Below, piece after piece: positions 8,879-18,529 of a stretch of DNA of 64,000 bases. Made by a program: the position numbers and the translations under genes. Within the stretch, counting starts at the first letter, position 1. Each line of letters begins with the position of its first letter. The notes beneath the pieces are model-generated. The model was not told where the DNA came from. It saw only the letters and a list, made by a program, of their open reading frames with translations, and ran no database searches. This DNA is from an uncultured Draconibacterium sp. (lineage in GTDB: Bacteria; Bacteroidota; Bacteroidia; Bacteroidales; Prolixibacteraceae). The stretch covers positions 124,001 through 188,000 of the forward strand of contig CANLMQ010000011.1 in NCBI GenBank assembly GCA_947492175.1. Reading direction: 5' to 3'.

Positions 8879-10558
8879 ATGATGAAAAGAAATATTTTTG
8901 TAATCATAATGGGGTTGCTAATTACATTAAGCAGCTGCCAGAAACCCGAAGACCTTATTCCTTCGGTTTCAAGAAAAGGAATTAACAGCATTAAAGCAAC
9001 TTTTGAAGACAAAACGGGAGAATTCTTTGGTTACATTTCCGGCGAAGACAGTTCCCGGATTATAATCGAAATTCCATACTTTTTTCCTGAAACCAGCAAC
9101 AACCAGGTTACTGCTGACCAATTGAAAAACATGCGGGTTTCGGCTAACATCGATGATAACGTCATTATCGAACCGGCACTGCTTTATATGGATCTTACCC
9201 AGGAAAATATAATTACGGTAACCGACCAGATTAAGCAGAAAAAACAGTATGTAGTAACCGGCGAAATCAAAAAGAGCGATAAAGCTGAGATCTCAGGGTT
9301 TAGCTTACCGTCCTTGCAACTCGAAGGAGTGGTTAACGAGGCTACCAGAACTATTTCGCTGGTATCAACTGAGACACTTGAACCTGCCCTTGCTGAAGTT
9401 ACAATTTCTGCTCACGCAACCATCTCGCCAGACCCCAGAACCACTAAGCTGGACTATAACCAGGATGTGGTTCTAACAGTTACTGCACACGATGGAGAAA
9501 CCAGCAATGTTTATACAGTGAAAAAAGAGGTACCTGGCAAATTGCCTTATGGTATCCGCGCAGGAAGTGCGAAACAGTTGTTTGCAAAAAAACTGAATGC
9601 AGATCTTGGAATTACAGTGGAACACCTGACTGGCGGAATTGCAGCAACCGGAAAATACGTAGTGCTTAATACACGTAATGAAAACAGTATCTATATTGAT
9701 GCTAAAACCGGTGAAAAAGTTGGCACAATAGATTTGGGAGCAGCAAAAGGGCCACTTACCAATTTCTACAACACCGCTGACGACAACGGCAATATCCTGA
9801 TCTGTAATCTTGCACCAAATGCCGGTTCCTTTAAAATGTGGAAAGTAACTTCGGTAACTTCCACTCCGGAATTAATGATTGAATGGGATGGTGGTGTTGC
9901 TATCGGACGTAAATTCTCAGTTCAGGGAAGCATCGACGAAGATGCAATTATTACCGCACCGATTTTAGCAGCCGGCCAGCAAATTGCGCGTTGGACTGTA
10001 ACAAACGGAATACTTAGCTCGCAAACTCCTGAAATAATTCCAATGACCGGATTACCAAAAGGATGGAGCACTAATGCAGATGTCGTTTACACATCGGGTA
10101 CGGATACTCATAGCGACTATTTCGTAACTTCATACTCCGACAACCAGTTTACATGGGTTAACGGAAAAACCAATGCTGTAAAACATTTATTGGACCAAAT
10201 CAGTACAAACTACATTCCTAATGCGGTTGACTGTATCAAATTCAATAATGCACAATACACTACGCTCAACTGGTTGAACAGTTTCTCATGGGGATCAGCA
10301 GATGCAGTATGGTTATTGGATGTTACATCCGATGCCGGTTTTAACGGAAACCTAGAAACTAAAACATGCCCGGCAGTAATATGGGAGTGCGAAAGGAACG
10401 TTTATGGCGGAAAATCACTTTCTCCTTCTGTTATAAATGCAAACGGAACCGGCGATGTTGCTTTAACCGTATCTGAAGACGGCTACTATATGTATTTGTA
10501 TTTTATGTTTACAAATGGGTACGTAGTTGGTTATCAGTTCGACTGTCTCGATATTTAA
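8879..10558 (+). CDS. DUF5018-type surface lipoprotein of the SusCD operon
   Basis: An upstream in-frame ATG at 8858 lies inside susD. The ATG at 8879 is preferred because it gives a clean lipoprotein signal (MMKRNIFVII...LSSCQ, Cys about residue 20) and a 559-residue product. The N-terminal ~220 residues contain two repeated immunoglobulin-like modules (INSIKATF...; ISGFSLPSL...), as in DUF5018. The C-terminal part (about 230-559) has repeated VKTGEKVG-type and WDGG segments suggesting a beta-propeller. In Bacteroidota such SusCD-linked lipoproteins are surface glycan-binding or SusE/F-like proteins. The ligand is unknown. A strong terminator follows. Confidence 0.75.
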   Translation: MMKRNIFVIIMGLLITLSSCQKPEDLIPSVSRKGINSIKATFEDKTGEFFGYISGEDSSRIIIEIPYFFPETSNNQVTADQLKNMRVSANIDDNVIIEPALLYMDLTQENIITVTDQIKQKKQYVVTGEIKKSDKAEISGFSLPSLQLEGVVNEATRTISLVSTETLEPALAEVTISAHATISPDPRTTKLDYNQDVVLTVTAHDGETSNVYTVKKEVPGKLPYGIRAGSAKQLFAKKLNADLGITVEHLTGGIAATGKYVVLNTRNENSIYIDAKTGEKVGTIDLGAAKGPLTNFYNTADDNGNILICNLAPNAGSFKMWKVTSVTSTPELMIEWDGGVAIGRKFSVQGSIDEDAIITAPILAAGQQIARWTVTNGILSSQTPEIIPMTGLPKGWSTNADVVYTSGTDTHSDYFVTSYSDNQFTWVNGKTNAVKHLLDQISTNYIPNAVDCIKFNNAQYTTLNWLNSFSWGSADAVWLLDVTSDAGFNGNLETKTCPAVIWECERNVYGGKSLSPSVINANGTGDVALTVSEDGYYMYLYFMFTNGYVVGYQFDCLDI

Positions 10559-10578
10559 AAACTAGTAACAATAATAAA

Positions 10579-10614
10579 TTGGCAGCGCTGTTAAACAGCG
10601 TTGCCAATTCTTTT
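10579..10614 (+). terminator. Intrinsic terminator after the susCD-DUF5018 unit
   Basis: A 13-bp stem, TTGGCAGCGCTGT (10579-10591) with ACAGCGTTGCCAA (10595-10607) and one G-U pair, closes a 3-base loop. It is followed by TTCTTTT. It separates the surface complex genes from the processing genes and would lower expression of the latter relative to SusCD. Confidence 0.85.
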
Positions 10615-10715
10615 CAACTAAAATACCGACGAATAAAAAGAAACAATAAAGCCAGGCGGCAAAAATCCACACCTTACAGTAACCGCGGTGGCCTTAAACT
10701 AAAGCAATGTAAATA

Positions 10716-12083
10716 ATGAAACAAGTACAATCAATTATCTCTTGGTCAATAGCGGTTTGGATGCTGTTAACTTTAGCCGGATGTGGAGGGAAAGACCCGG
10801 TTACTCCGGAATGGGAATGGGATGATGACATCTCAAACGAAAAGAAACCCAGATTTATCTGGATTGATGCCGCTGCAAATTTCCCCGATTTTGCCAATAG
10901 CAAAGAAAATATTCTCAGGGATTTGAAACTGGCCAAAGAAGCAGGTTTTACAGGTGTAGTAGTAGATGTAAGACCAACAACCGGTGATGTACTTTTCGAA
11001 ACCACGGTTGAAAACCAGGTTAGCTGGTTAGGCGCATGGCTCCCTGCCGGATATACAAAGATTGAAAGAACTTCAACCTGGGATTACCTGCAGGCTTTTA
11101 TCGATGCCGGACACAGCCTCGACCTGAAAGTTTACGCCGGAGTAAATACTTTCTCGGGCGGAAATACAACGTCAATCGGTTCCGAAGGAATGTTATTCCG
11201 AAATCCAGAAAGAAAAGAATGGGCAACCTCACTACTTACCCAAAGTGGAATTGTAAATACTCTTGACAGAAGTGCAAACGGTGCCAAATTCTTTAATCCT
11301 GTTCGCGAGGATGTTCAGAATTACCTCTGCGATATGCTTGCAGATCTCGCATCTTATGAAGGTTTGGACGGAATTATTTTAGACCGCGGGAGATTCAACG
11401 GAATGAACAGTGATTTCTCTGACTACACAAAGGAAAAATTTGAAAATTTCCTGGGATCATCAGTTCCCAACTTCCCCACAGATGTAATGATACCCGGAAC
11501 CACCGAAGGGAAATTACCCAATCCTCAGCCTACTTACATGAAAAAATGGCTGGAATTCAGAGTGAAAGTAATTCACGACTTTATGGAGAAAGCCAAAAAT
11601 ACAGTAAAAGATATTAATCCTGAAATTCAGTTTGGAGTATACGTTGGTGGTTGGTATTCCAGTTATTACGGAGTAGGAGTAAATTGGGCCAGTCCTACTT
11701 TCAATGCTGCCTCTACCTACTCGCAATGGGCAACATCAGAATACAAAAACTACGGTTATGCCGATCTGATGGATATTATTATTATCGGCGCCTACGCAGC
11801 TCCGACAAGAATTTACGGTTCAACAGAATGGACAGTTCAGGGATTCTGCTCGCAGGCTGCCAACAAAATAAAAGACGATGCCCTTGTTATAGGAGGTCCT
11901 GATGTTGGAAACGGAGACTGGGCAAGCTCGAGCGATGCAGTAACCGGGCAGGCAATAATTCAATCAGTAGATGCAGCAATGAGTGCCTGCGATGGATACT
12001 TCCTTTTCGACATGATCCACCTGAAAAAGAAAAACCAATGGCACTATGCCCAAAAGGGTATTGAAGCCGCAACATCAAAATAA
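10716..12083 (+). CDS. GHL10-like glycoside hydrolase-type lipoprotein, copy 1
   Basis: The 455-residue protein has a lipobox LAGC near residue 23. The body resembles the glycosyl-hydrolase-like family 10 (GHL10) TIM barrel: FIWIDAAANF at the first strand, GVVVDVRPTTGDVLF at the second, KVYAGVNTF at the third and LDGIILDRGRFNG at the fourth. The Asp/Arg pair in that last motif and a later FGVYVGGWY strand mark likely active-site edges. The reaction of this family branch has not been established. It is paralogous to the next gene, 29 bases downstream, and probably sits on the outer-membrane surface or in the periplasm to cut or bind the locus's glycan. Confidence 0.75.
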   Translation: MKQVQSIISWSIAVWMLLTLAGCGGKDPVTPEWEWDDDISNEKKPRFIWIDAAANFPDFANSKENILRDLKLAKEAGFTGVVVDVRPTTGDVLFETTVENQVSWLGAWLPAGYTKIERTSTWDYLQAFIDAGHSLDLKVYAGVNTFSGGNTTSIGSEGMLFRNPERKEWATSLLTQSGIVNTLDRSANGAKFFNPVREDVQNYLCDMLADLASYEGLDGIILDRGRFNGMNSDFSDYTKEKFENFLGSSVPNFPTDVMIPGTTEGKLPNPQPTYMKKWLEFRVKVIHDFMEKAKNTVKDINPEIQFGVYVGGWYSSYYGVGVNWASPTFNAASTYSQWATSEYKNYGYADLMDIIIIGAYAAPTRIYGSTEWTVQGFCSQAANKIKDDALVIGGPDVGNGDWASSSDAVTGQAIIQSVDAAMSACDGYFLFDMIHLKKKNQWHYAQKGIEAATSK

Positions 12084-12112
12084 TAAACGGAAAAGATCTA
12101 AAATCTAAAAAA

Positions 12113-13468
12113 ATGAAAAAATCAATATTATTAGCGCTGCTAACTTCTGCTGTATTATTTTTTGGTTGTTCACAGAACTCCAAACCGAAAAAAGCCGCTG
12201 CAACAATCGACAAACTATCGATGATGTGGTTCGATGCCGAAGCAAATTTTGAACGTTTCAGTTATCCTGACTCTATTGATTATTACCTGGAAAAAATTAA
12301 TAGCATTGGTTTTACCGATGCCATTGTAGATATGCGCCCGATTACAGGCGAGGTTTTATATAAAAGTAAGTTTGCTCCCCAAATGACAGAATGGGATGGT
12401 TTTGAACGTCCCGATTTCGACTACCTCGCTCATTTTATCAAAAAAGCACACGAGCTGGGAATTAAAGTCCACGTATCGCTGAATACTTTTGTAGGAGGTC
12501 ATAATTTCTTCGATCGTGGTCAGGTTTACATCAACCATCCCGAATGGGCTTCAATGGTTTACACTCCGGATCAGGGAATTGTAAATATTATGACGTTAAA
12601 GAAAAAATATTCGGCCATGATCAACCCGATCAATCCCGACTTTCAAAAACATATGCTGGATGTTTTAACCGAAATTACCACGCAATATCCTGATCTCGAC
12701 GGAATCATCCTCGATCGTGTAAGGTACGATGGAATTATGGCCGATTTCTCTGATTTTTCAAAACAAAAATTTGAAGAATTCCTGGGAGAAGAAATAAAAA
12801 ACTTCCCGGCCGACATTTACGAATGGAAAACCAAAGCGGATGGCAACAGTGACTATGCTCAGGGAAAATATTTCAAAAAATGGATCGAATGGAGAGCAAA
12901 AAACATTTACGATTTTATGTCGCTGGCCTCAAAAACGGTAAAAGAAGCGAACCCGAAAATATCGTTTGGAACATACACTGGTGCATGGTATCCTTCTTAT
13001 TTCGAAGTGGGTGTTAACTGGGCCAGCAAACACTACGATGTTGCAAAAGATTTTAACTGGGCAACTACGGAATACAAAAACTACGGATATGCCGAAGTAC
13101 TTGACTTGTTTACGATAGGTAATTATTACACCAATATTACTATGCAAGACTACCTGGTAAACAACAATCTGGTTAAAAATGAAACCGATAGTAAAGCTGC
13201 ACGTGGTACATGGTACTGCGTTGAGGGATCTTGCGAAAAAGTTAAAGGAATAATGAACGGCCGCCCATTTTACGGAGGGATTCTGGTTGACCAATTCTAC
13301 AACAACCGTCCGCAATTATCGCGGTCAATTGCCATGAACTTCCAGGCTTCCGACGGATTAATGATGTTTGATATCGTTCACATCATCCGAAAAAATTTGT
13401 GGAAAGAAGTTGAAGACGGATTCAAAATGGCTGCCGATCCTGATTATTTCAAAAACGAAAATCAATAA
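12113..13468 (+). CDS. GHL10-like glycoside hydrolase-type lipoprotein, copy 2
   Basis: The 451-residue paralogue of the preceding gene has lipobox FFGC near residue 19. The same landmarks occur in the same order: MMWFDAEANF, AIVDMRPITGEVLY, KVHVSLNTFVGG, LDGIILDRVRYDG, FGTYTGAWYPSYF, ATTEYKNYGYAEVLD. Divergence is substantial outside these motifs, and copy 2 has two nearby cysteines (WYCVEGSC) absent from copy 1. This indicates an old tandem duplication with functional divergence, for example on different linkages of one glycan. The catalytic role is inferred only from fold and context. Confidence 0.75.
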   Translation: MKKSILLALLTSAVLFFGCSQNSKPKKAAATIDKLSMMWFDAEANFERFSYPDSIDYYLEKINSIGFTDAIVDMRPITGEVLYKSKFAPQMTEWDGFERPDFDYLAHFIKKAHELGIKVHVSLNTFVGGHNFFDRGQVYINHPEWASMVYTPDQGIVNIMTLKKKYSAMINPINPDFQKHMLDVLTEITTQYPDLDGIILDRVRYDGIMADFSDFSKQKFEEFLGEEIKNFPADIYEWKTKADGNSDYAQGKYFKKWIEWRAKNIYDFMSLASKTVKEANPKISFGTYTGAWYPSYFEVGVNWASKHYDVAKDFNWATTEYKNYGYAEVLDLFTIGNYYTNITMQDYLVNNNLVKNETDSKAARGTWYCVEGSCEKVKGIMNGRPFYGGILVDQFYNNRPQLSRSIAMNFQASDGLMMFDIVHIIRKNLWKEVEDGFKMAADPDYFKNENQ

Positions 13469-13556
13469 AAAAATTTATTTCGGATTCCCAAAACCGGAAT
13501 AATACGAATTGATAGTTTGAAAAACTAATACAAACAAGACTTATAACAATAACAGA

Positions 13557-14975
13557 ATGAAACGAGCTGTTTCTTTAGATGTTTTACGCGGTCTCTCAAT
13601 TTTTGGGATGGTACTTTCCGGCACAATCCCGTTTGGGAATGCCCTACCGGCCTGGATGTTTCATGCGCAGTGCCCGCCACCAACCCATGCTTTTAACCCG
13701 GAAATTCCGGGTATTACCTGGGTTGACCTGGTGTTGCCGGTTTTTATATTTTGCATGGGAGCATCTATTCCGCTGGCAATAGGAAAAAAACTGGACAGAG
13801 GACAAACATATCGCGAAACGATCAGGCACATTTTTTCTCGTTTTGCAATACTAGTACTTTTTGCAATTTATATTGCCCATATTATGCCACGTGCCATAGG
13901 CAAAGGCTTTTTAAATCTGAACCTCTCTGGAAGCAATGTAACGGGCTACGACCTGCAGTTATTTACCCTACTTGGTTTTCTGCTTATGTTTCCGATGTTT
14001 GCTGTTATCAAAGACTCAAGAAAGAGGATCGTTTTCCGCACCGTTGGATGGGGAGGAGCAGTAGCATTGTTAGTGGCTTTCCGTTTTATTTACGGACAGG
14101 AGTTTTCGCTGCACCGCAGTAATATCATTATCTTATTGCTTGCCAATGTGTATTTTCTTGGCGCACTGAGTTGGTTGCTTACACGCAAAAGTGCCACAGC
14201 AAGGCTGGCGGTTTTTATTTTCTGGGCAGCCATTCAACTTGCATGCAAATACTCCGGGATTGGAAATCTAACCGACAGCTATCAGTTTGTATCATGGTTT
14301 TTCCGCTTAAATATGAGTTATTACATGCTCTTATTAATTCCGGCAACCCTTATTGGCGATATAATTGTAAAACGTTTAAATTCTTCCGATGAATTTGGGA
14401 GCAAAGAAATAAACAGCATCTGGAAACACATATTTTTCACAGGTGTTTTGCTTGTTTCAGTTTGGTTAACCATTGCACTTTTTGCAAGATGGACTACTGC
14501 AGTTTACATTATAACTCCGCTTGTTTTGGCTTCCCTGTATTTTATAGTAACCAAATACATTCCGGAATACCGAAAGATGTTCTCTGTTGCAGCCTACCTC
14601 ATCGTTATTGGTTTAATAGTAGAGCCAGTGGAAGGCGGTATAAAAAAAGATCATGTAACCGTTTCGTATCTTCTGATAACCGGTGGTATTTCTGTAAATC
14701 TGCTCCTGTTTCTCGATTATGTAGTTGTCTATTTCAGAAATAGCAGGTGGATAAAATTATTTGAAGGAGCAGGAAGTAATCCGCTTATGGCATATGTAAT
14801 GTCAACCTGGTTTGCATTTCCGCTACTCCATGTTAGTTTTTTAATCGGAATTTACAATGTTTTGTATCCGGCAGGGTATCCGTGGATTGGAGTGCTTAGG
14901 GCTACTTGCCTTGTACTCCTTATAATGGCTGCTGTAAACTGGATGGTAAAAAAGAAAATAGTATGGAGAGTTTGA
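13557..14975 (+). CDS. DUF5009 / HGSNAT-like membrane acyltransferase
   Basis: The 472-residue protein has about 11-12 membrane segments. The N-terminal RAVSLDVLRGLSIFGMVLSG and the following GITWVDLVLPVFIFCMGASI match the DUF5009 family, related to heparan-alpha-glucosaminide N-acetyltransferase. HGSNAT-type proteins move an acetyl group from cytosolic acetyl-CoA to an amino sugar on the other side of the membrane. A conserved His (MFHAQ) lies in the first periplasmic loop. In this locus it may re-acetylate or acetylate a sugar in the periplasm, opposite in sense to the two esterases encoded downstream. The start follows an 88-base gap. Confidence 0.75.
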   Translation: MKRAVSLDVLRGLSIFGMVLSGTIPFGNALPAWMFHAQCPPPTHAFNPEIPGITWVDLVLPVFIFCMGASIPLAIGKKLDRGQTYRETIRHIFSRFAILVLFAIYIAHIMPRAIGKGFLNLNLSGSNVTGYDLQLFTLLGFLLMFPMFAVIKDSRKRIVFRTVGWGGAVALLVAFRFIYGQEFSLHRSNIIILLLANVYFLGALSWLLTRKSATARLAVFIFWAAIQLACKYSGIGNLTDSYQFVSWFFRLNMSYYMLLLIPATLIGDIIVKRLNSSDEFGSKEINSIWKHIFFTGVLLVSVWLTIALFARWTTAVYIITPLVLASLYFIVTKYIPEYRKMFSVAAYLIVIGLIVEPVEGGIKKDHVTVSYLLITGGISVNLLLFLDYVVVYFRNSRWIKLFEGAGSNPLMAYVMSTWFAFPLLHVSFLIGIYNVLYPAGYPWIGVLRATCLVLLIMAAVNWMVKKKIVWRV

Positions 14976-15014
14976 TTTACGCTAAATCAGACCTCGTTAT
15001 AAAAAATAAAAAAA

Positions 15015-16847
15015 ATGAACTTCGACGTAATCGACATATCCATTATTTTTGGGTATTTATTGATCTGTATCTTTATTGGTTTCTGGATATCGAAAAGGGC
15101 CAGTAAGAATCTTCAGAATTATTTCCTGGGCGGGAATAAATTAAAATGGTATTTTTTGGGTCTTTCCAATGGTTCGGGGATGTTTGACATTTCGGGAACA
15201 ACCTGGACTGTAACCATCTTTTTCATATATGGACTAAAAAGCGTTTGGATTCCCTGGCTCTGGCCTGTCTGGAACCAGATTTTCATTATGATATTTATGG
15301 CCATCTGGCTGCGACGCTCAAATGTGATGACTGGTGCAGAATGGATAATTACCCGTTTTGGTGAAGAAAAGGGAGGAAAACTGTCGCATATAATCGTAGT
15401 GGTATTTGCCATCATCAGTGCCATTGGTTTCATCGCCTATTTCTTTGTTGGAATCGGAAAATTTGCAGTAACCATTTTCCCTTGGGATCTTTCTTTCTAC
15501 ATAGGCTCCATTCATTTTATTTCGGAATATGTTTATGCTACAATTTTGCTGGCACTTACTACCATTTATGTAATAAAAGGAGGAATGTACAGCGTGGTAG
15601 CTACCGAAGTACTGCAGTTTTTTGTAATGACAGTTGCTTGTATTGCAGTAGCATGGTTTGCCATGAATAAAGTTTCAGCCGACCAGATTAACGCTGCTGT
15701 TCCCGACGGATGGTACAACTTAATGCCAAGTTGGGAAACCGGCATTGACTGGACAGGGATTTTCGATCAGGTGAATGAAAAAATTGCTCAGGACGGCTTT
15801 GGTATGTTAGGCGCACTGGTAATGATGATGTTTTTCAAAGGTATCTTTTCAAGTCTGGCTGGTCCGGTGCCAGGTTACGACATGCAGCGCGTTCTATCAA
15901 CACAAACTCCGCGCGATGCCGCAAAAATGAGTGGACTGACTTCGCTTGTTCTTTATCCGCCACGCTACCTTATGGTGGCTGGTCTGGGAGTTCTCGGGCT
16001 TGTTTTTGTAACACCGGTAATGAAAGCCAACGGAGGAGACATTGATTTTGAAAAAATTCTGCCTTATGTAATTAACAACCTGCTTCCGGTTGGACTAAAA
16101 GGAATTATCATGGCCGGACTATTGGCTGCTTTTATGTCAACTTTTTCGGCATTTGTTAATGCAGCCCCGGCATACATTGTAAACGATTTATATAAAAAAT
16201 ACATCAATCCGAATGCTTCCAACAAGAAATATATTCATATCAGCTACATTGCATCCATAGGAATTGTAATAGTAGGAATTATATTCGGTTTTTTCTCGGC
16301 ATCCATTAACTCATTAACGCTTTGGATTACCTCGTCGCTTTACGGTGGATATGTAGCATCTAATGTTCTGAAATGGGTATGGTGGCGATTTAACGGATAC
16401 GGGTATTTCTGGGGAATGTTGGCAGGCTTGCTCGCGTCAACCATTAAATTCCTGTTTTTCCCGAATACACCCGACATCTACCTTTTCCCGCTGATATTAG
16501 CAATGGCCTCTGCAGGAAGTTTCCTCGGATGTCTTCTTACAAAACCTGTAAGCGATGATGTTCTAATTGAATTCTACAAAAATGTACGCCCGTGGGGTTG
16601 GTGGGGACCAATTCACAAAAAAGCCCTGAAGAAGTATCCGAACCTGACCCAAAATAAGGATCTCGCCCGCGACAGTTTCAATGTTTTGGTTGGCATAGTA
16701 TGGCAAATGACGCTAATCGTAGCACCAATTTATTTGGTGATCAGACACTTTAACGGGTTAATTATCTCGCTGATATTATTAGCCGTAACCTCAGCAATAT
16801 TAAAATTCAACTGGCTCGACAAAATTAAAGATTATGAAAAAGTTTAA
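15015..16847 (+). CDS. Sodium:solute symporter (SSS family)
   Basis: The 610-residue protein has about 14 hydrophobic helices. The N-terminal segment IFGYLLICIFIGFWIS followed by NYFLGGNKLKWYFLGLS and SGTTWTV is typical of SSS/SLC5 transporters, and the WVWWRF region and long C-terminus fit the sugar-type members. It would carry a monosaccharide or sugar acid from periplasm to cytosol with Na+. Its last 14 bases overlap the following SGNH gene, so translation is probably coupled. The substrate cannot be read from the sequence, but the AGE epimerase downstream suggests an (N-acyl) hexosamine or related sugar. Confidence 0.85.
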   Translation: MNFDVIDISIIFGYLLICIFIGFWISKRASKNLQNYFLGGNKLKWYFLGLSNGSGMFDISGTTWTVTIFFIYGLKSVWIPWLWPVWNQIFIMIFMAIWLRRSNVMTGAEWIITRFGEEKGGKLSHIIVVVFAIISAIGFIAYFFVGIGKFAVTIFPWDLSFYIGSIHFISEYVYATILLALTTIYVIKGGMYSVVATEVLQFFVMTVACIAVAWFAMNKVSADQINAAVPDGWYNLMPSWETGIDWTGIFDQVNEKIAQDGFGMLGALVMMMFFKGIFSSLAGPVPGYDMQRVLSTQTPRDAAKMSGLTSLVLYPPRYLMVAGLGVLGLVFVTPVMKANGGDIDFEKILPYVINNLLPVGLKGIIMAGLLAAFMSTFSAFVNAAPAYIVNDLYKKYINPNASNKKYIHISYIASIGIVIVGIIFGFFSASINSLTLWITSSLYGGYVASNVLKWVWWRFNGYGYFWGMLAGLLASTIKFLFFPNTPDIYLFPLILAMASAGSFLGCLLTKPVSDDVLIEFYKNVRPWGWWGPIHKKALKKYPNLTQNKDLARDSFNVLVGIVWQMTLIVAPIYLVIRHFNGLIISLILLAVTSAILKFNWLDKIKDYEKV

Positions 16848-17547
16848 AATACAGAATAAATTAGTTCTGATAGCCGGAGCTCTGCTACTGGCTGCAACAT
16901 TACTATCAGAACCAACAAAAGCACAAAATAAACTCCCTTATGACACGACTTATACTTTTGCCCATTATAAAGTACGTCGTGCTTTTTACGAGGGACTTCC
17001 CAACAGAAAAAATGAAATTGTTTTTTTGGGAAACAGTATAACAGAAAAAGGCGACTGGAATGAACTCTTTCAGAACAAACGCATCATAAACCGGGGAATT
17101 GGCGGAGATGTTTGTTTCGGCCTATTAAACCGCCTCAACGAAGTAGTGTCGTCAAAGCCGAAAAGTATTTTCCTGATGATCGGGATTAATGATATTGGAC
17201 GCGGTGTCCCCGAGGATGTTATTGCCGGAAAAATTCAGGAAATAATAACAACCATCAAACAGAAATCGCCAAAAACCAGAGTTTTTCTTCAAAGCGTACT
17301 TCCTATTAATGAAAAGATAATTTGGTACGACTACATGAAAAATAAATCGGACCAGATTGCGAAACTCAATGAAAAATTAAAAATGGTTGCAAAAAAGGAG
17401 GGCATTCCTTACCTTGACTTGTACTCAAAATTTGCAGATAAAAACGGGCAGCTACTCCCCCATCTGACTGCAGATGGTATTCACCTGAGTGCCGCCGGAT
17501 ATCTGGAATGGCGCAAAGTATTTCAGGAGGAAGGAATCAAATTATAG
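16834..17547 (+). CDS. Periplasmic SGNH/GDSL hydrolase
   Basis: The 237-residue protein has a signal peptide ending near TKAQ. All four SGNH blocks are visible: GNSIT with nucleophile Ser68, the Gly in RGIGGD, GIND with Asn119, and DGIHLS with Asp214 and His217. This makes a complete esterase triad and oxyanion hole. It resembles the platelet-activating-factor acetylhydrolase/sialate-O-acetylesterase-like branch and probably removes O-acetyl groups from a sugar. The start codon lies inside the end of the symporter gene (14-base overlap). The next gene starts 22 bases after its stop. Confidence 0.85.
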   Translation: MKKFKIQNKLVLIAGALLLAATLLSEPTKAQNKLPYDTTYTFAHYKVRRAFYEGLPNRKNEIVFLGNSITEKGDWNELFQNKRIINRGIGGDVCFGLLNRLNEVVSSKPKSIFLMIGINDIGRGVPEDVIAGKIQEIITTIKQKSPKTRVFLQSVLPINEKIIWYDYMKNKSDQIAKLNEKLKMVAKKEGIPYLDLYSKFADKNGQLLPHLTADGIHLSAAGYLEWRKVFQEEGIKL

Positions 17548-17569
17548 AACCGTAAACAAACTTAATAAA

Positions 17570-18529
17570 ATGAAGATTAGAGGTACTTTCTTAGATGAAA
17601 TAAGTCACGATATCCCGCATCAGAATTGGGGAAAGAAAGAATGGGACCAGGATTTTGCTCACATGAAGCAAATAGGTATAAATACAGTTATTTTAATTAG
17701 AAGCGGATACCGGAAATGGCTGACTTATCCTTCCGATATTTTAATAAATAAAGAAAAAGCATACGAACCGCCGGTCGACCTTGTCGCCATGTTTCTTGAA
17801 CTAAGCGAGAAATACAAAATGGATTTCTATTTTGGATTATACGATTCGGGGCGTTACTGGGTAAATAACGATTTTCAAAAAGAACTCGACCTAAACAAAC
17901 AACTCATTGAAGAAGTGTGGTCGAAATACGGTAACATGAGTGCTTTTAAAGGTTGGTATATTTCACAGGAATGTAGCCGGAAAACCGGGGAAATTATCGA
18001 GATGTACCGGGGACTTGGGGAACATTGCAAAGCAGTTTCCGGAAACCTGACAACTTTAATATCGCCTTATATCGATGGCATAAAAAACATCAGCCAATAC
18101 AAAAACGAAACCAGCCGCGAACTTGGCGTAAGCCTGAAAAAGCACGAAGAGGACTGGGACGAAATTTTTAACGGAATAAAAGATGCTATCGACATTGTTG
18201 CTTTCCAGGACGGACACATTGATTACGATGAACTGGATGATTTCCTGAAAGTAAACAAACAATTGGCAGACAAACACGGTATTCGTTGCTGGACCAACTC
18301 CGAAACTTTTGACCGCGACATGCCAATTAAATTTCTTCCGATAAAATGGGAGAAACTACTTTTGAAATTAAAAGCTGCTGAACGTGCAGGTGTGGAACAG
18401 GCCATAACTTTTGAGTTTTCGCATTTTATGAGTCCACAATCGGCTTACCTGCAGGCCGGGCATTTGTATAACCGTTATCAGGAGTATCTTGAGGAATTAA
18501 AAAACCAAAATGGAAACACCGGACTTTAA
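17570..18529 (+). CDS. DUF4434-like TIM-barrel protein (putative glycosidase)
   Basis: The ATG at 17570 is chosen because the product then begins MKIRGTFLDEISHD, the conserved first barrel strand; an upstream in-frame ATG at 17489 lies inside the SGNH gene. The product is 319 residues without a signal peptide. It matches DUF4434-type proteins: DMKQIGINTVI-like second strand, FYFGLYDSGRYW, GWYISQEC with a Glu where barrel hydrolases place the acid, and TNSETFD near the C-terminus where the nucleophile Glu would be. Those catalytic assignments are inference. It lacks a secretion signal, so it would act on imported sugars in the cytosol. It overlaps the next gene by 20 bases. Confidence 0.65.
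   Translation: MKIRGTFLDEISHDIPHQNWGKKEWDQDFAHMKQIGINTVILIRSGYRKWLTYPSDILINKEKAYEPPVDLVAMFLELSEKYKMDFYFGLYDSGRYWVNNDFQKELDLNKQLIEEVWSKYGNMSAFKGWYISQECSRKTGEIIEMYRGLGEHCKAVSGNLTTLISPYIDGIKNISQYKNETSRELGVSLKKHEEDWDEIFNGIKDAIDIVAFQDGHIDYDELDDFLKVNKQLADKHGIRCWTNSETFDRDMPIKFLPIKWEKLLLKLKAAERAGVEQAITFEFSHFMSPQSAYLQAGHLYNRYQEYLEELKNQNGNTGL

Noticed and set aside
17489..17569. Upstream extension of the DUF4434-like gene
   Set aside because: The extra 27 residues lie inside the SGNH gene and are not protein-like; the conserved barrel begins at ATG 17570.
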